A model generated the notes under the pieces. The model saw only the letters and a program-made list of their open reading frames with translations. It searched no databases and was not told the DNA's origin. DNA of 64,000 nt from Halobiforma lacisalsi AJ5 (GTDB lineage: Archaea; Halobacteriota; Halobacteria; Halobacteriales; Natrialbaceae), in assembly GCF_000226975.2 (NCBI RefSeq), contig NZ_CP019285.1:372001-436000 (forward strand). The letters are read 5' to 3'. Positions 27,175-35,900 of the stretch are shown piece after piece; position 1 is the stretch's first letter; the number at the start of each line of letters is the position of its first letter. Position numbers and translations under genes: made by a program.

Positions 27175-27881
27175 TAGTTGACACCTCCCGATCCCGAGCC
27201 GGCGTTGGCGACCGCCTGGGACGCGGATTCCCCGACTAGCAGCTGCCGGATGTCGCTCAGTACCTCGAAGTCGGCCAGCACGACTACCCGATCGCCTACC
27301 TCGAGCGATTCGTCCTCGCCGGGTAACTCGAGTTCACCGTCGTGCTTGCCGAAGGCCAGCACCCGCGAATCCGCGGGCAACTCGAGTTCGCTGATCGTGT
27401 AGCCGTTGACCGGCGCGGCGTCGGTAATCGTCAGTTCGACGACCTGCAGGTGCTGTTCGATGTCCGCGATCGCACGGATCGTCCCGCCAAGCAGGGCGTT
27501 TTTCGCGCCGATCGCGCCGAGCCGTTCGGGGTAGATGACCTCGTCGACCTCGTCGGCGTACTTCCGGTAGATCTCCTCGCGGTAGGCCTCGTCGATGCGC
27601 ATGACGGTCCGGCAGCCGTAGTGTTTCGCGATCATACAGGCCGTAAAGTTGACGTTGAGGTCGCCGGTCAGCGCACCGAGGGCGTCGGCCTCCGCAATGC
27701 CGGCCTCCTCGAGGAAGTGCTCCCGGGAGCCGTCACCCTCGACGACGGTAAACGCCTCGTTTCGGGCCCGCTGGACGCGTGGCTCGTCGCGTTCGACGAG
27801 CGTCACCTCGTGGCCTTCGTCGCGGAGAACGCGCGCCGTTCGCAGCCCGACCCGACCGGCGCCGATAATCACGAACCGCAT
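27174..27881 (-). CDS. TrkA-type K+ transport regulatory protein
   Basis: A 235-residue protein with an N-terminal RCK NAD-binding domain (MRFVIIGAGRVGLRTA, GxGxxG) through about residue 130, then a C-terminal TrkA-C domain (LTITDAAPVNGYTISEL, RVVVLADFEVLSDI). Such proteins gate Trk/Ktr potassium channels according to NAD/NADH. No channel subunit is visible next to it. Start at 27881; a TATA-like AACTTATTGG lies about 25-30 bases upstream, giving a leaderless transcript. Confidence 0.92.
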   Translation of the reverse strand: MRFVIIGAGRVGLRTARVLRDEGHEVTLVERDEPRVQRARNEAFTVVEGDGSREHFLEEAGIAEADALGALTGDLNVNFTACMIAKHYGCRTVMRIDEAYREEIYRKYADEVDEVIYPERLGAIGAKNALLGGTIRAIADIEQHLQVVELTITDAAPVNGYTISELELPADSRVLAFGKHDGELELPGEDESLEVGDRVVVLADFEVLSDIRQLLVGESASQAVANAGSGSGGVN

Positions 27882-27984
27882 GGCGAGGGATACGCTCCCG
27901 CCCTCCAATAAGTTTGCCCCAGTGTACCACACCACAGGATCGGGCAAAGCCTTTAGTCATGTCAGAGAGTACCACACCCTCGAG
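27882..27984. promoter_or_regulatory. Divergent promoter of the TrkA-like and RAM genes
   Basis: One hundred bases serve both genes: AACTTATTGG on the minus strand (27904-27913) for the TrkA-like gene and CCTTTAGT on the plus strand (about 27950-27957) for the RAM gene. The 10-base direct repeat GTACCACACC occurs at 27924-27933 and 27969-27978, flanking the plus-strand TATA element, and is a candidate binding site for a shared Lrp-type regulator. Confidence 0.5.
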
Positions 27985-28215
27985 ATGGTACACGCGTTCA
28001 TTATGGTGAAGACGGCCGCCGGGAAGTCCGAGGGTCTGCTCGCCGACATCAGGGGCCTCGAGAACGTCGCCGAGGCCCACATCGTCGCTGGGAATTACGA
28101 CATCATCGCGGAGGTCAACGCGCCCGAGGTCTACGACATCCTGGAAACCGTCTCCTCGAGCATGCAGGCCCTCGACGGCGTGACGGATACGAAAACGTAC
28201 ATCGCGATGGACTAG
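27985..28215 (+). CDS. RAM-only protein (Lrp/AsnC effector domain)
   Basis: A 76-residue stand-alone RAM domain, clearly paralogous to the one at 26944-27174: MVHAFIMVKTAAGKSEGLL, HIVAGNYDIIAEV and the same ending KTYIAMD. It is divergent from the TrkA-like gene. The likely role is sensing a small metabolite, by itself or with a full-length Lrp regulator. Confidence 0.9.
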   Translation: MVHAFIMVKTAAGKSEGLLADIRGLENVAEAHIVAGNYDIIAEVNAPEVYDILETVSSSMQALDGVTDTKTYIAMD

Positions 28216-28233
28216 TACCGTTCCAACCGTCGA

Positions 28234-28277
28234 CTGATGGGTCGAACCGGCCCGCACGAGCGGATTCGACCCATCAG
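28234..28277. repeat. Perfect 13-bp inverted repeat (hairpin) after the RAM gene
   Basis: CTGATGGGTCGAA (28234-28246) and its exact complement (28265-28277) are separated by an 18-base loop. It lies 19 bases after the RAM gene stop. It could be a transcription-stop hairpin, a protein site or part of a small RNA. No U-rich run follows, so a classical terminator is uncertain. Confidence 0.75.
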
Positions 28278-28406
28278 TTCAGGCTTGGACCGCCACTAGC
28301 GGCGAGCGCCGACCTTCGAAGTCGGACTCGTTGCCCGGTCTCGTCCCGTTCCGTTCGACAGCGATCGACGATCGGCGCGACGATCGACGGCGTTCCGTCC
28401 GGAAGA

Positions 28407-28946
28407 TCACATCGGCATGCCGCCACCTTCTCCTGGTCCCTCGTCAACCGCGCCCTCCGCGTTCTGCTGGGCGCTCTCGAGGAGCGTCGCGGCCGGGCCG
28501 CGGTAGTCGTAGCCGGGGATGATCCCCTGGGCGAAGGTCCCTTCGACGAACTCGATGAGCGCCTTTGCGTCCTCGACCCCCTCCGTCGCGTTCCAGGCGA
28601 CGTACTCGAGGTCGACGGTCACCTCGCGGGGGCCGCGTTCGACCGCCGGTTCCTGGTGGGTGCTCGTGTGGGCGACGGTGAACGCGTCCTCGAGTCGCCG
28701 CTCGAGGGTCTCGTACCAGCCGTCCTCGACGACCGGGGCGACCGTCTCGCCCTCGACTGCCTCGTCGAGCGTCGGCAGCGTGACGGTGATCGAGAACCGG
28801 GCGTCGCGCTTTCCCTCGGCGTTCGTGGCGGTGACGACGGCGTCGAAGACCGTCGTCTCGAGTCGGTAGGCCGCGCTGTCGTCGGTCGCCTCGAACGCGT
28901 CGTGGGCCTCGAGGGCGCTCGCTGCGGCGTCGGGGATCTCGGTCAT
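28407..28946 (-). CDS. DUF5813 family protein
   Basis: A 179-residue haloarchaeal protein of DUF5813: MTEIPDAAASALEAHDAF, a central beta-rich part with FSITVTLPTLDEAVEG and DLEYVAWNATEGV, then a helical end with FAQGIIPGYDYRGPAATLL and a Gly/Met tail. Function unknown; it appears to be a soluble alpha/beta protein conserved across haloarchaea. Confidence 0.8.
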   Translation of the reverse strand: MTEIPDAAASALEAHDAFEATDDSAAYRLETTVFDAVVTATNAEGKRDARFSITVTLPTLDEAVEGETVAPVVEDGWYETLERRLEDAFTVAHTSTHQEPAVERGPREVTVDLEYVAWNATEGVEDAKALIEFVEGTFAQGIIPGYDYRGPAATLLESAQQNAEGAVDEGPGEGGGMPM

Positions 28947-29120
28947 TATCGCCGTAAACGGGGGTGACGGAGAAGGATGTTACGTTGTCTCCTCTCGGCA
29001 ATCGAACCGTTTCGCCCCGAAATCGAGTGTCGGCGCCGGGATCGTTTCACGATCGAAGTCGCTCGTTTCCCGCGGGCACGCCCCGCATAACTACAACCGA
29101 TATCGCCGTTTTCCGTCGGC

Positions 29121-29357
29121 ATGACTCTCGACAGACACGCCGCCGAACGTCGCCGCTTCGCTCGCCTCCTCGGAACCGACGGAGAGGCCGGGTGCGGGCT
29201 CCCGATCGGCGAAGACTCCGGGCAAGGGTCGGAGCCGCGATCCGACACGGGCGGCGACGCGAAACGCGGGGGAGAGGACGAGCATCGACACGGATCGGTA
29301 CGTGCGGACGAAGACACCGCCCGCTCGCGCGGCACGAGTAACTCGAGCGCGGAGTGA
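29121..29357 (+). CDS. Possible small acidic/basic hypothetical protein
   Basis: A 78-codon frame (MTLDRHAAERRRFARLLG start) that is hydrophilic throughout, rich in Arg, Gly, Asp, Glu and Ser, with GC-rich third positions. It could encode a disordered haloarchaeal protein, but it has no recognised domain and no clear promoter, and the surrounding spacer is repetitive. It is listed only as a possibility. Confidence 0.3.
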   Translation: MTLDRHAAERRRFARLLGTDGEAGCGLPIGEDSGQGSEPRSDTGGDAKRGGEDEHRHGSVRADEDTARSRGTSNSSAE

Positions 29358-29385
29358 GGAGTGAAGAGTGAGGAGTGAACACTCC
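29352..29385. repeat. Heptanucleotide array (GAGTGAR x4) ending in a 6-bp hairpin
   Basis: Four 7-base units alternate GAGTGAG and GAGTGAA (29352-29379). The last unit and the following CACTCC form a perfect hairpin, GGAGTG-AA-CACTCC, at 29372-29385. It overlaps the stop of the doubtful small frame. Confidence 0.7.
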
Positions 29386-29477
29386 GGGGCGCTCGAGCGT
29401 GGATACGGGACGCGACGCTCCCGGAGCGAATGAGTCGGCGCGAACCGACGTCGACACGATCGCTTCCCTCGGGACCG

Positions 29478-29867
29478 TCAGGAGACCGTTCGCTCCTCGA
29501 GGAACGAGTTGAGCGCCGTCGCGACTTCCTCGAAGTCCTTGACCGTGAGGCCGTCGGTCGTCGCGAAAACGCCTTCGCTTTCGGTCGTTACCCTGATCAG
29601 GAACCCGTTGTCGAAGACGCGGATCGTGTAGTTGTACTCGCCGAGTTCGGAACTCTCGTAGGCCGTCTGGGCCGTCTTGAACCCGCGCCACTCGTGGCCG
29701 ATGAACGTCGAGAGGTCGGCGTCGCGCTCGAGGTCCTCCCGCAGGTAGACCTGTTCGTAGTCGTCGCGGGTGAAGTAGGTCACCGACCGGAGGCTGTCGC
29801 CGATCGCCGTCCGGCAGGTGGTTACGATCCGGTCCGCCGCCTCCGGGGTGAGCAACCCTGTTGCCAT
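29478..29867 (-). CDS. Conserved haloarchaeal protein, function unknown
   Basis: A 129-residue soluble alpha/beta protein starting MATGLLTPEAADRIVTTCR, with GDSLRSVTYFTRDDYEQVYLR (key residues SVTYF, DYEQ), a GEYNYTIRVFDNGFLIR strand pair and a closing VKDFEEVATALNSFLEE helix. The pattern recurs in haloarchaeal genomes, but no function is assigned. Start placed at ATG 29867 rather than the open upstream extension, because the conserved sequence begins there. Confidence 0.75.
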   Translation of the reverse strand: MATGLLTPEAADRIVTTCRTAIGDSLRSVTYFTRDDYEQVYLREDLERDADLSTFIGHEWRGFKTAQTAYESSELGEYNYTIRVFDNGFLIRVTTESEGVFATTDGLTVKDFEEVATALNSFLEERTVS

Positions 29868-29950
29868 GTCGGCCGGTCGGACCGCGCCACCGTAACTCCC
29901 GGGGGAAGTTCTCAACCAGTTGAACGGACAACCGACGCCGCGGCTCAGGC

Positions 29951-31237
29951 TCAGGCCGCGTCGATCGCGCGATCCAGGTCCGCGATGACGTCCTCGACGT
30001 CCTCGATGCCGACCGAGAGGCGCACGAGGTCGTCGGTGACGCCGCTCGCGAGTTTCTCCTCCTCCGTGAGCTGCTGGTGGGTCGTGCTCGCCGGGTGGAT
30101 GATCAGCGTCTTCGCGTCGCCGACGTTCGCGAGCAGGCTCGCGAGGTCGACCTCGTTACAGACCGTCTCGGCCGCGTCGTAGCCGCCCTCGAGGCCGAAG
30201 GTGATCATGCCGCCGTAGCCGCCCTCGAGGTACTTCGTCGCGTTCTCGTGGGTCTCGTGGCTCTCGAGGCCGGGGTAGTTGACCCACTCGACCTCGGGGT
30301 GGTCCTCCAGATACTCCGCGACCGCCTGGGCGTTCTCGCAGTGTTTCTCCATGCGCAGCGGCAGGCTCTCGAGTTTCTGCAGCGTGACCCAGGCGTCGAA
30401 CGGTGCCTGCTGGTTGCCCAGGTCGCGCAACCCGCGGGTGCGTGCGGCGATGGCGAACGCCTGCTCGCCGAACGTCTCGTAGAAGTTGACGCCGTGGTAG
30501 GCGGGGTTCGGCTCGGCGATCTCGGGGTAGTCGCCCTCGTCCCAGGGGAACGAACCGCCGTCGACGAGGACCCCGCCGACGGTCGAGCCCGCGCCGTGGA
30601 TCCACTTCGTCGTCGAGTTCCAGACGAGGTCGGCGCCGTGCTCGAGCGGCCGGCAGAGGTACGGCGTCGCGAACGTGTTGTCGACGAACAGCGGGACGTC
30701 GTGGTCGTGGGCGATGTCCGCGATCCGTTCGATGTCCGGCGTCACCAGCGCGGGGTTGCCGATCGTCTCGAGGTGGACGAACGCGGTGTCGTCGTCGATG
30801 GCCTCCTCGTAGGCCTCGTAGTCGAGCGTGTCGACGAACTTCGTCTCGACGCCGCGTTTCTCGACGGTGTGGGTGAGGTAGGTGTAGGTCCCGCCGTACA
30901 GCGACGACGAGGAGACGATGTTGTCGCCCGCCTCGGCGAGGATGAACGTCGCGAGGTCGAACGCGGCCATCCCCGAGGAGGTCGCGAGCGCCCCGACGCC
31001 GCCCTCGAGCGTCGCGATACGCTCCTCGAGGGCGGCGTTCGTCGGGTTCATGATCCGCGAGTAGATGTTGCCGAACTGCTCGAGTCCGAACAGGTCGGCG
31101 GCGTGCTCGGTGTCCTCGAATTCGTAAGAAGTGGTCTGGTACAGCGGCGGCGCTCGCGCTCCCGTCGTCGGGTCGGGCTCGTACCCGGCGTGGATGCTGT
31201 CAGTGGCGAACCGGCGATCGTCGGTGTCCTCGCTCAT
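29951..31237 (-). CDS. metY: O-acetylhomoserine aminocarboxypropyltransferase / cysteine synthase
   Basis: A 428-residue PLP enzyme of the Cys/Met metabolism family, making homocysteine (or cysteine) from O-acetylhomoserine and sulfide. Motifs: [20 protein letters not shown], the [12 protein letters not shown] loop, [11 protein letters not shown] and the PLP lysine in [16 protein letters not shown]. The C-terminal [18 protein letters not shown] is typical of MetY. The usual partner metX is not adjacent. The next gene upstream starts 117 bases away. Confidence 0.94.
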   Translation of the reverse strand: MSEDTDDRRFATDSIHAGYEPDPTTGARAPPLYQTTSYEFEDTEHAADLFGLEQFGNIYSRIMNPTNAALEERIATLEGGVGALATSSGMAAFDLATFILAEAGDNIVSSSSLYGGTYTYLTHTVEKRGVETKFVDTLDYEAYEEAIDDDTAFVHLETIGNPALVTPDIERIADIAHDHDVPLFVDNTFATPYLCRPLEHGADLVWNSTTKWIHGAGSTVGGVLVDGGSFPWDEGDYPEIAEPNPAYHGVNFYETFGEQAFAIAARTRGLRDLGNQQAPFDAWVTLQKLESLPLRMEKHCENAQAVAEYLEDHPEVEWVNYPGLESHETHENATKYLEGGYGGMITFGLEGGYDAAETVCNEVDLASLLANVGDAKTLIIHPASTTHQQLTEEEKLASGVTDDLVRLSVGIEDVEDVIADLDRAIDAA

Positions 31238-31354
31238 ACGTGCCGACACTCGCATCCGGGGAACCTAAAACCGCGAGTTGTCGCAAAAGACGCCGACGTC
31301 GAGGACGACGGCCGCTGAGCGCGACTGTCGAGAACTCGTCGGACCGTGACGCGG

Positions 31355-31534
31355 TCAGAGGAACGGGAACGGCGCGGTCAGCGCGAAGATCGACGCGAGC
31401 GGGTCCCGGAGCAGGACGAGCAACAGCCCCGCGCCGACCGCCGCGGCCGTCCAGACGATCATGATGAACAGCATCCGCTTGACCTCCGCTTTCCGTTCGC
31501 CGCCGGTCAACCCGTCGGATTCTCCGTGGCTCAT
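31355..31534 (-). CDS. Small single-span membrane protein
   Basis: A 59-residue protein: a charged N terminus (MSHGESDGLTGGERKAEVKR) followed by one long membrane helix (about 21-43) and a short hydrophobic end. Orphan, haloarchaeal type; role unknown. Start at ATG 31534 within a longer open frame, because the upstream part lacks coding character. Confidence 0.6.
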   Translation of the reverse strand: MSHGESDGLTGGERKAEVKRMLFIMIVWTAAAVGAGLLLVLLRDPLASIFALTAPFPFL

Positions 31535-31610
31535 TGACGGCAGTCGTTCCGCCACGGACATAATTCTACCTCTCGAGACCGTCCCGGACGCGAAAACGAC
31601 CGGCGGACGC

Positions 31611-32372
31611 TCACCGTCGACGCGTCCCCGGAACGAGCGCGACGACCGCGACCACAACCCCGAGCGCCACTGCGAGCGCGAGCAGGCCCGTGAATCCGGG
31701 CACCGGTTCCGAGTCGGTGTCGCCGGACTCCGACCCTGCTCCCGAACTGTTGGCCGGTGTCCCTTCGGAACCGGGATCGGTCGCATCCGAATCGGTTGCG
31801 GGCTCGCCGACCGTTACCGTCCCCGCACCGAGCGTCGGATCGACTGCGCTGCCGCCGTCAGCGTCGACCTGCGCGTTCGACACCCGTAACTCCGTTTCCC
31901 CGGGGGCAACGCCGGTGACGGCGACTCGTGCCAGCGTGACGTTCGCCGCGCCGTCCGTAACCGCGTCGTCGAGGTCGACGGCCTCGAGGGTGACCGACCG
32001 CTCGTCCGCGCTCACGACCGGATCGGTGGTGATCCCGAACTGCTCCGGGTAGCTCGCGTCCGAAACCGTCGCGACCCCGGCCGACTCGAGTTCGAGTTCG
32101 AGCGTAAAGCCCGCGAGCCCGTTCGGCGCGTCGGTCAGCGCGACGCGGTGAATGCCTGGCTCCCCATCGGCGGGATCGCCGACCGTCGCGTCCGAGACGA
32201 CGATTTCGGGGCCCTCGGTCGCGCTCGCCGCGGGTCCGACCGCGAGCGTCGCCACGAGCGCGAGGCAGGCCCCGGCCATGCCGAGCCCGACGAGAACGCT
32301 CCCGATCGACGGCCGCCGGAATCGCGACACGACTGCACGCCGGCAGGTTCGGATCGACGGTGTCCCGGTCAC
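31611..32372 (-). CDS. Surface-anchored cohesin-like protein with PGF-CTERM tail
   Basis: A 253-residue secreted protein. The basic N terminus is followed by a signal helix (about 25-50, ending PAASATEG). Residues about 53-188 form a cohesin-like beta domain: LTDAPNGLAGFTLELEL and DDAVTDGAANVTLARV correspond to the same positions in the cohesin module of the PhoX gene upstream. A Ser/Asp/Gly linker leads to VPGFTGLLALAVAL, a membrane helix and an Arg cluster, i.e. a PGF-CTERM signal processed by archaeosortase and lipid-anchored. It starts with GTG overlapping the PhoX stop by 3 bases, so the two are coupled. Confidence 0.8.
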   Translation of the reverse strand: MTGTPSIRTCRRAVVSRFRRPSIGSVLVGLGMAGACLALVATLAVGPAASATEGPEIVVSDATVGDPADGEPGIHRVALTDAPNGLAGFTLELELESAGVATVSDASYPEQFGITTDPVVSADERSVTLEAVDLDDAVTDGAANVTLARVAVTGVAPGETELRVSNAQVDADGGSAVDPTLGAGTVTVGEPATDSDATDPGSEGTPANSSGAGSESGDTDSEPVPGFTGLLALAVALGVVVAVVALVPGTRRR

Positions 32373-35005
32373 AGTTCGTCGTACAGCGCGACGACGTCGT
32401 CGTAGTCGATGCGGCCGTTCTCGTTGAAGTCGAACGCCTCGTCGTTTAGCTGCACGGCGTCGTCCTCGAGGTGCTCGAACAGGACGACGACGTCGTCGTA
32501 GTCGAGCCGGCCGTTGCCGTTGACGTCCTCGAACCTGCCGTCGCCGTCGGGATCGGTCGGCGCGTCGGTCGGCCCCGATCCGCCACCGCCGATCGGCGGC
32601 GGGCCGGTCACGACGACGCTCGGCCGGGACTGCGGGTCGATTGAGGCGGCATCATCGTCGTCCAGAGCGTGGACGTCGATCGTCAGATCGGTCGTTCCCG
32701 GTCCGGTTCCCTCGAGTTCGAGCGTCGCCAGCGTGACCTGCCGCCCGGAGCCGATCTCGTCCTCGAGGTCAGCGAAGCGGAACTCGACGCTCGAGCCGTC
32801 TCCGACGGTCGGACCGCTGGTGAGTTCGAGCCCGTCGTGGTAGCTGGCGTCGACGATTTCGGCAACCGCTGGGTGTTCGACGGACACCGTAACCCGACCG
32901 CCCGCGATGCCGTCCGGCACCGACGAAACCGTGAGATCGACCTCGCCCGTCGCGCCGTGGCTGACGGCGAGCGAGTCGACGGTGATCGTCGTCGGTGGCT
33001 CGTACACCCACAGCGCGTCGTTGGGATACGAGCGGCCGAAGCGACCCTTGTCCTCACAGAGGAGAACGCGGCCGTCGTCCATCACCATCACGTTGTCGAG
33101 GTTGATGAGCGAGACGTCCTGCAGCGATTCGGGATCGCTGGGATTCGGGCCGACGATGACCGGCTCGAGCCGGGAGACGTCGTAGTGCTCGTCGAGTTCA
33201 CCCCGGTAGAGGAGGCCGGTGTCGACCTCGTCGAACCGAAGGTCACCCTGCTCGTCGGTCATCGAACCGCCCAGCGAGGAGATAGCGAAGTAGATGAAGT
33301 CGCCGGGTTCGGCCTCGTCGTGGGCGTCGATCCCTTCGGCCTTGTTGAACTCGACGGTAGCGCCGATCTCCTTCGCGGCCGCGCGAGTCTCGAGGAAGGG
33401 GACGCGACGAAGTTCCTCGTCGACGCCGTCGGGGCCGTACTCCTCGTACTGCCGGGCCCACTCGACGATCTCCTCGTCGGTGATGTAGTCCTGGTTGCCG
33501 TTGATCGCGACTTCCTCGTCGGCCTCGAGAAGCGCCTGCTCGAGGTCTTCCGCCCAGTCGGTTTCGGCGTGGGTCTCGAGGTAGTCGACCTGCGTGACGT
33601 CGTCGTACTCGGCGATCCAGGACTCGACCTCGGCGTTGCTGGCGGTTCCCAGCGGCAGCCACTCGACGTCGAGGTCGACCTCACCGACGGTTCCCGTGCC
33701 GACCTCGGTCGCTGCGATGGCGTACAGGGTTCCGCGGACGTCCATCGGATCGTCGTACTCGGTGATCGGCTCGTCGGCCACGAACTTGTAGATGCCCTTC
33801 GCACCGCCGTCGGAGGCGCCGTAGACCGTCTTCTCGTCGGGCATGAACTCCGGACACTCCCAGGCTGCACGGCCCATAACCCAGTGTTTCACTGGCTGCT
33901 GGTTCTCGGGATCGTCAGCCGTGGGATTGGTGATCTCGACGAAGTACCCGTAGCGGTACCGGTTGGGGAAGACATCCCCGATGGGCCGCCTCGTGTTCTC
34001 CCCTTCCTCGCGGTCGACCGGTTCGGCCCCTAGATAGTACGCGAGTTTCTCGTTGCCGGAGAGCGCCCAGGCCCCCGATGGGTACCAGGCGTCGTCGCCG
34101 AAGTGCTCCTCGAGAGCGTCGGTCACGTTCGGTGCGTTCGGTCGGTTCCAGAACTCGCTGCCGCCGCGGATACCGACGCCGCTACCTTCCTCGGTGATAT
34201 CGCTGACCGTGTGGGTGCCGCTGACCCTCGGATGGCCGTACTCTTCCTCGGCGGAGACCGGGGTCTCCCAGGGGGTCAGGTCGCCGTAACAGTTGATTTT
34301 CGTCCCGCCGAGTGCGCGGAAGGCGTCGGTGTTCTCGACCTGCAGCGCCCGCTCCAGATCGGCTTGCCAGTACCCGTCCTCGTCGCGGTATAGCGGCGTC
34401 CGGGAGATGCCACCGGGGCGCGTCTCGTGGTTCGTGAAGAGATAGCCCTCCGTGCCGTCCTCGGTCGTCGACACGAAGAAGTTCATGTCGGTGACGTCGC
34501 CGACGCCGACGTAGCTCTCGTCGACGAGGTCCGCGACGTCTTCGCCGTCGGGCGTCTCCTGGTGCCCCCAGCGTTCGGTCCCGCCGTTGATCTCGTCACC
34601 AGCCCGGGCGAGCAACCGATACTCGCCCGTTGCGGTCTTGACTTTCCGCTGCTCTTCTTCGGTTCGCGGGGGTTCCATCTCCTCGAACTCATCGTTTTTC
34701 CCGTTGAACGTGAACTGGAAGTCGTCGATGACGCCGACGCCACCCTCGTTCCACGGCTCCGGGTTGTCGGTGCTCGGGGCCTGGAGGCTGTACACCATTT
34801 CGCCGGTCTCGAAGACGAACGGGCCGGTGACCTCCGCGCCGAACGCCGTCGTCGAGAGTCGCTTCATCGACCCCTCGACGTACGGTGCTGCAGGCGTATC
34901 GTGTTCGTCCGGCCGCTCCTGTGCACTTGCGCTCCCGACCGCGCTGACGCCGACCGCGGCGGCGACGGACGAGGCCATCAGGTTTCGCCTGGTAAATTCG
35001 ACCAT
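32369..35005 (-). CDS. phoX: Tat-exported PhoX-type phosphatase with cohesin-like and dockerin modules
   Basis: An 878-residue multidomain exoprotein. A Tat signal (TRRNLMASSVAAAVG, Ala-Ser-Ala cleavage near residue 29) precedes a PhoX/DUF839 domain (about 45-660) with segments such as LFTNHETRPGG, WVMGRAAWECPE, KTVYGASDGGAKGIYKF and DNVMVMDDGRVLLCEDKG. PhoX enzymes are calcium- and iron-dependent alkaline phosphatases. Residues 673-800 form a cohesin-like domain (SSVPDGIAGGRVTVSVE, SGRQVTLATLELEGTG). Residues 817-878 hold two dockerin calcium-loop repeats, DVNGNGRLDYDDVVVLFE and DFNENGRIDYDDVVALYD. A dockerin-cohesin pair in one enzyme, next to an anchored cohesin protein, is unusual. Confidence 0.9.
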   Translation of the reverse strand: MVEFTRRNLMASSVAAAVGVSAVGSASAQERPDEHDTPAAPYVEGSMKRLSTTAFGAEVTGPFVFETGEMVYSLQAPSTDNPEPWNEGGVGVIDDFQFTFNGKNDEFEEMEPPRTEEEQRKVKTATGEYRLLARAGDEINGGTERWGHQETPDGEDVADLVDESYVGVGDVTDMNFFVSTTEDGTEGYLFTNHETRPGGISRTPLYRDEDGYWQADLERALQVENTDAFRALGGTKINCYGDLTPWETPVSAEEEYGHPRVSGTHTVSDITEEGSGVGIRGGSEFWNRPNAPNVTDALEEHFGDDAWYPSGAWALSGNEKLAYYLGAEPVDREEGENTRRPIGDVFPNRYRYGYFVEITNPTADDPENQQPVKHWVMGRAAWECPEFMPDEKTVYGASDGGAKGIYKFVADEPITEYDDPMDVRGTLYAIAATEVGTGTVGEVDLDVEWLPLGTASNAEVESWIAEYDDVTQVDYLETHAETDWAEDLEQALLEADEEVAINGNQDYITDEEIVEWARQYEEYGPDGVDEELRRVPFLETRAAAKEIGATVEFNKAEGIDAHDEAEPGDFIYFAISSLGGSMTDEQGDLRFDEVDTGLLYRGELDEHYDVSRLEPVIVGPNPSDPESLQDVSLINLDNVMVMDDGRVLLCEDKGRFGRSYPNDALWVYEPPTTITVDSLAVSHGATGEVDLTVSSVPDGIAGGRVTVSVEHPAVAEIVDASYHDGLELTSGPTVGDGSSVEFRFADLEDEIGSGRQVTLATLELEGTGPGTTDLTIDVHALDDDDAASIDPQSRPSVVVTGPPPIGGGGSGPTDAPTDPDGDGRFEDVNGNGRLDYDDVVVLFEHLEDDAVQLNDEAFDFNENGRIDYDDVVALYDEL

Positions 35006-35299
35006 GCAGCCGGAGAATGCTGAAATTATCAAATAGCGCTTTATAATATGGGCCTATACGAATGAATAGATGACCTTTTGGCCGATAGAATTATATATTC
35101 CGCCAGGACGGCCGATAGAGTTATGTGCGTTGCTAGCCGCCTCGTTCCGATCTCGAGTCCTATATAGCGATCCCTACGCCCGCAGTCGCGTCTCGTGAAG
35201 TGGGACCGGAGTTTGAACGCACCGTCGCGGCCCCGACTGGCCGGCGCCACGACGGCTGTCAGCGAAAAAGGAGTCGGTCAGCGGTTCTGCGGTCGCTCG
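35006..35299. promoter_or_regulatory. phoX upstream regulatory region with paired direct repeat
   Basis: Nearly 300 bases without a gene, strongly AT-rich next to phoX. TATA-like elements on the minus strand lie at about 35027-35035 and 35038-35045, 25-35 bases before ATG 35005. A 15-base direct repeat, GGCCGATAGAATTAT (35080-35094) and GGCCGATAGAGTTAT (35110-35124), has one mismatch and a 30-base period, i.e. about three helical turns. This is the arrangement of a two-site operator, plausibly for phosphate control of phoX. Confidence 0.55.
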
Positions 35300-35767
<468 letters not shown>

Positions 35768-35834
35768 GACCGGTCCTATCAGTACCCGAACTCGTCACGG
35801 TATTGAACGTATATATGAGGACTATATTCCGCTC

Positions 35835-35900
35835 GTGAACGACCCGGAACGCTACGTCGACATCGACACGCGAGCGATGACGCCCTCGCTACGAACCGGC
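35835..35900 (+). pseudogene. 5' remnant of an unidentified gene, interrupted by a transposon end
   Basis: From GTG 35835 the frame reads MNDPERYVDIDTRAMTPSLR with good haloarchaeal codon use, and TATATATGAGGACTATATT about 10-27 bases before it is promoter-like. The coding character stops exactly where the IS200/IS605-type end begins at 35901. This looks like the beginning of a gene whose rest was lost. The family is not recognised. Confidence 0.35.

Larger units (their letters stand above)
28947..29477. other. Long spacer with one doubtful small frame and a repeat
   Basis: About 530 bases between two minus-strand genes. It contains a possible small plus-strand gene (29121-29357), a heptanucleotide array and hairpin (29352-29385), and otherwise no supported element. 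Confidence 0.4.

Noticed and set aside
29121-29357. Small plus-strand frame as a confident gene
   Set aside because: Kept only as low confidence, since it is low in complexity, ends in a repeat array, and has no clear promoter or homologous motif.
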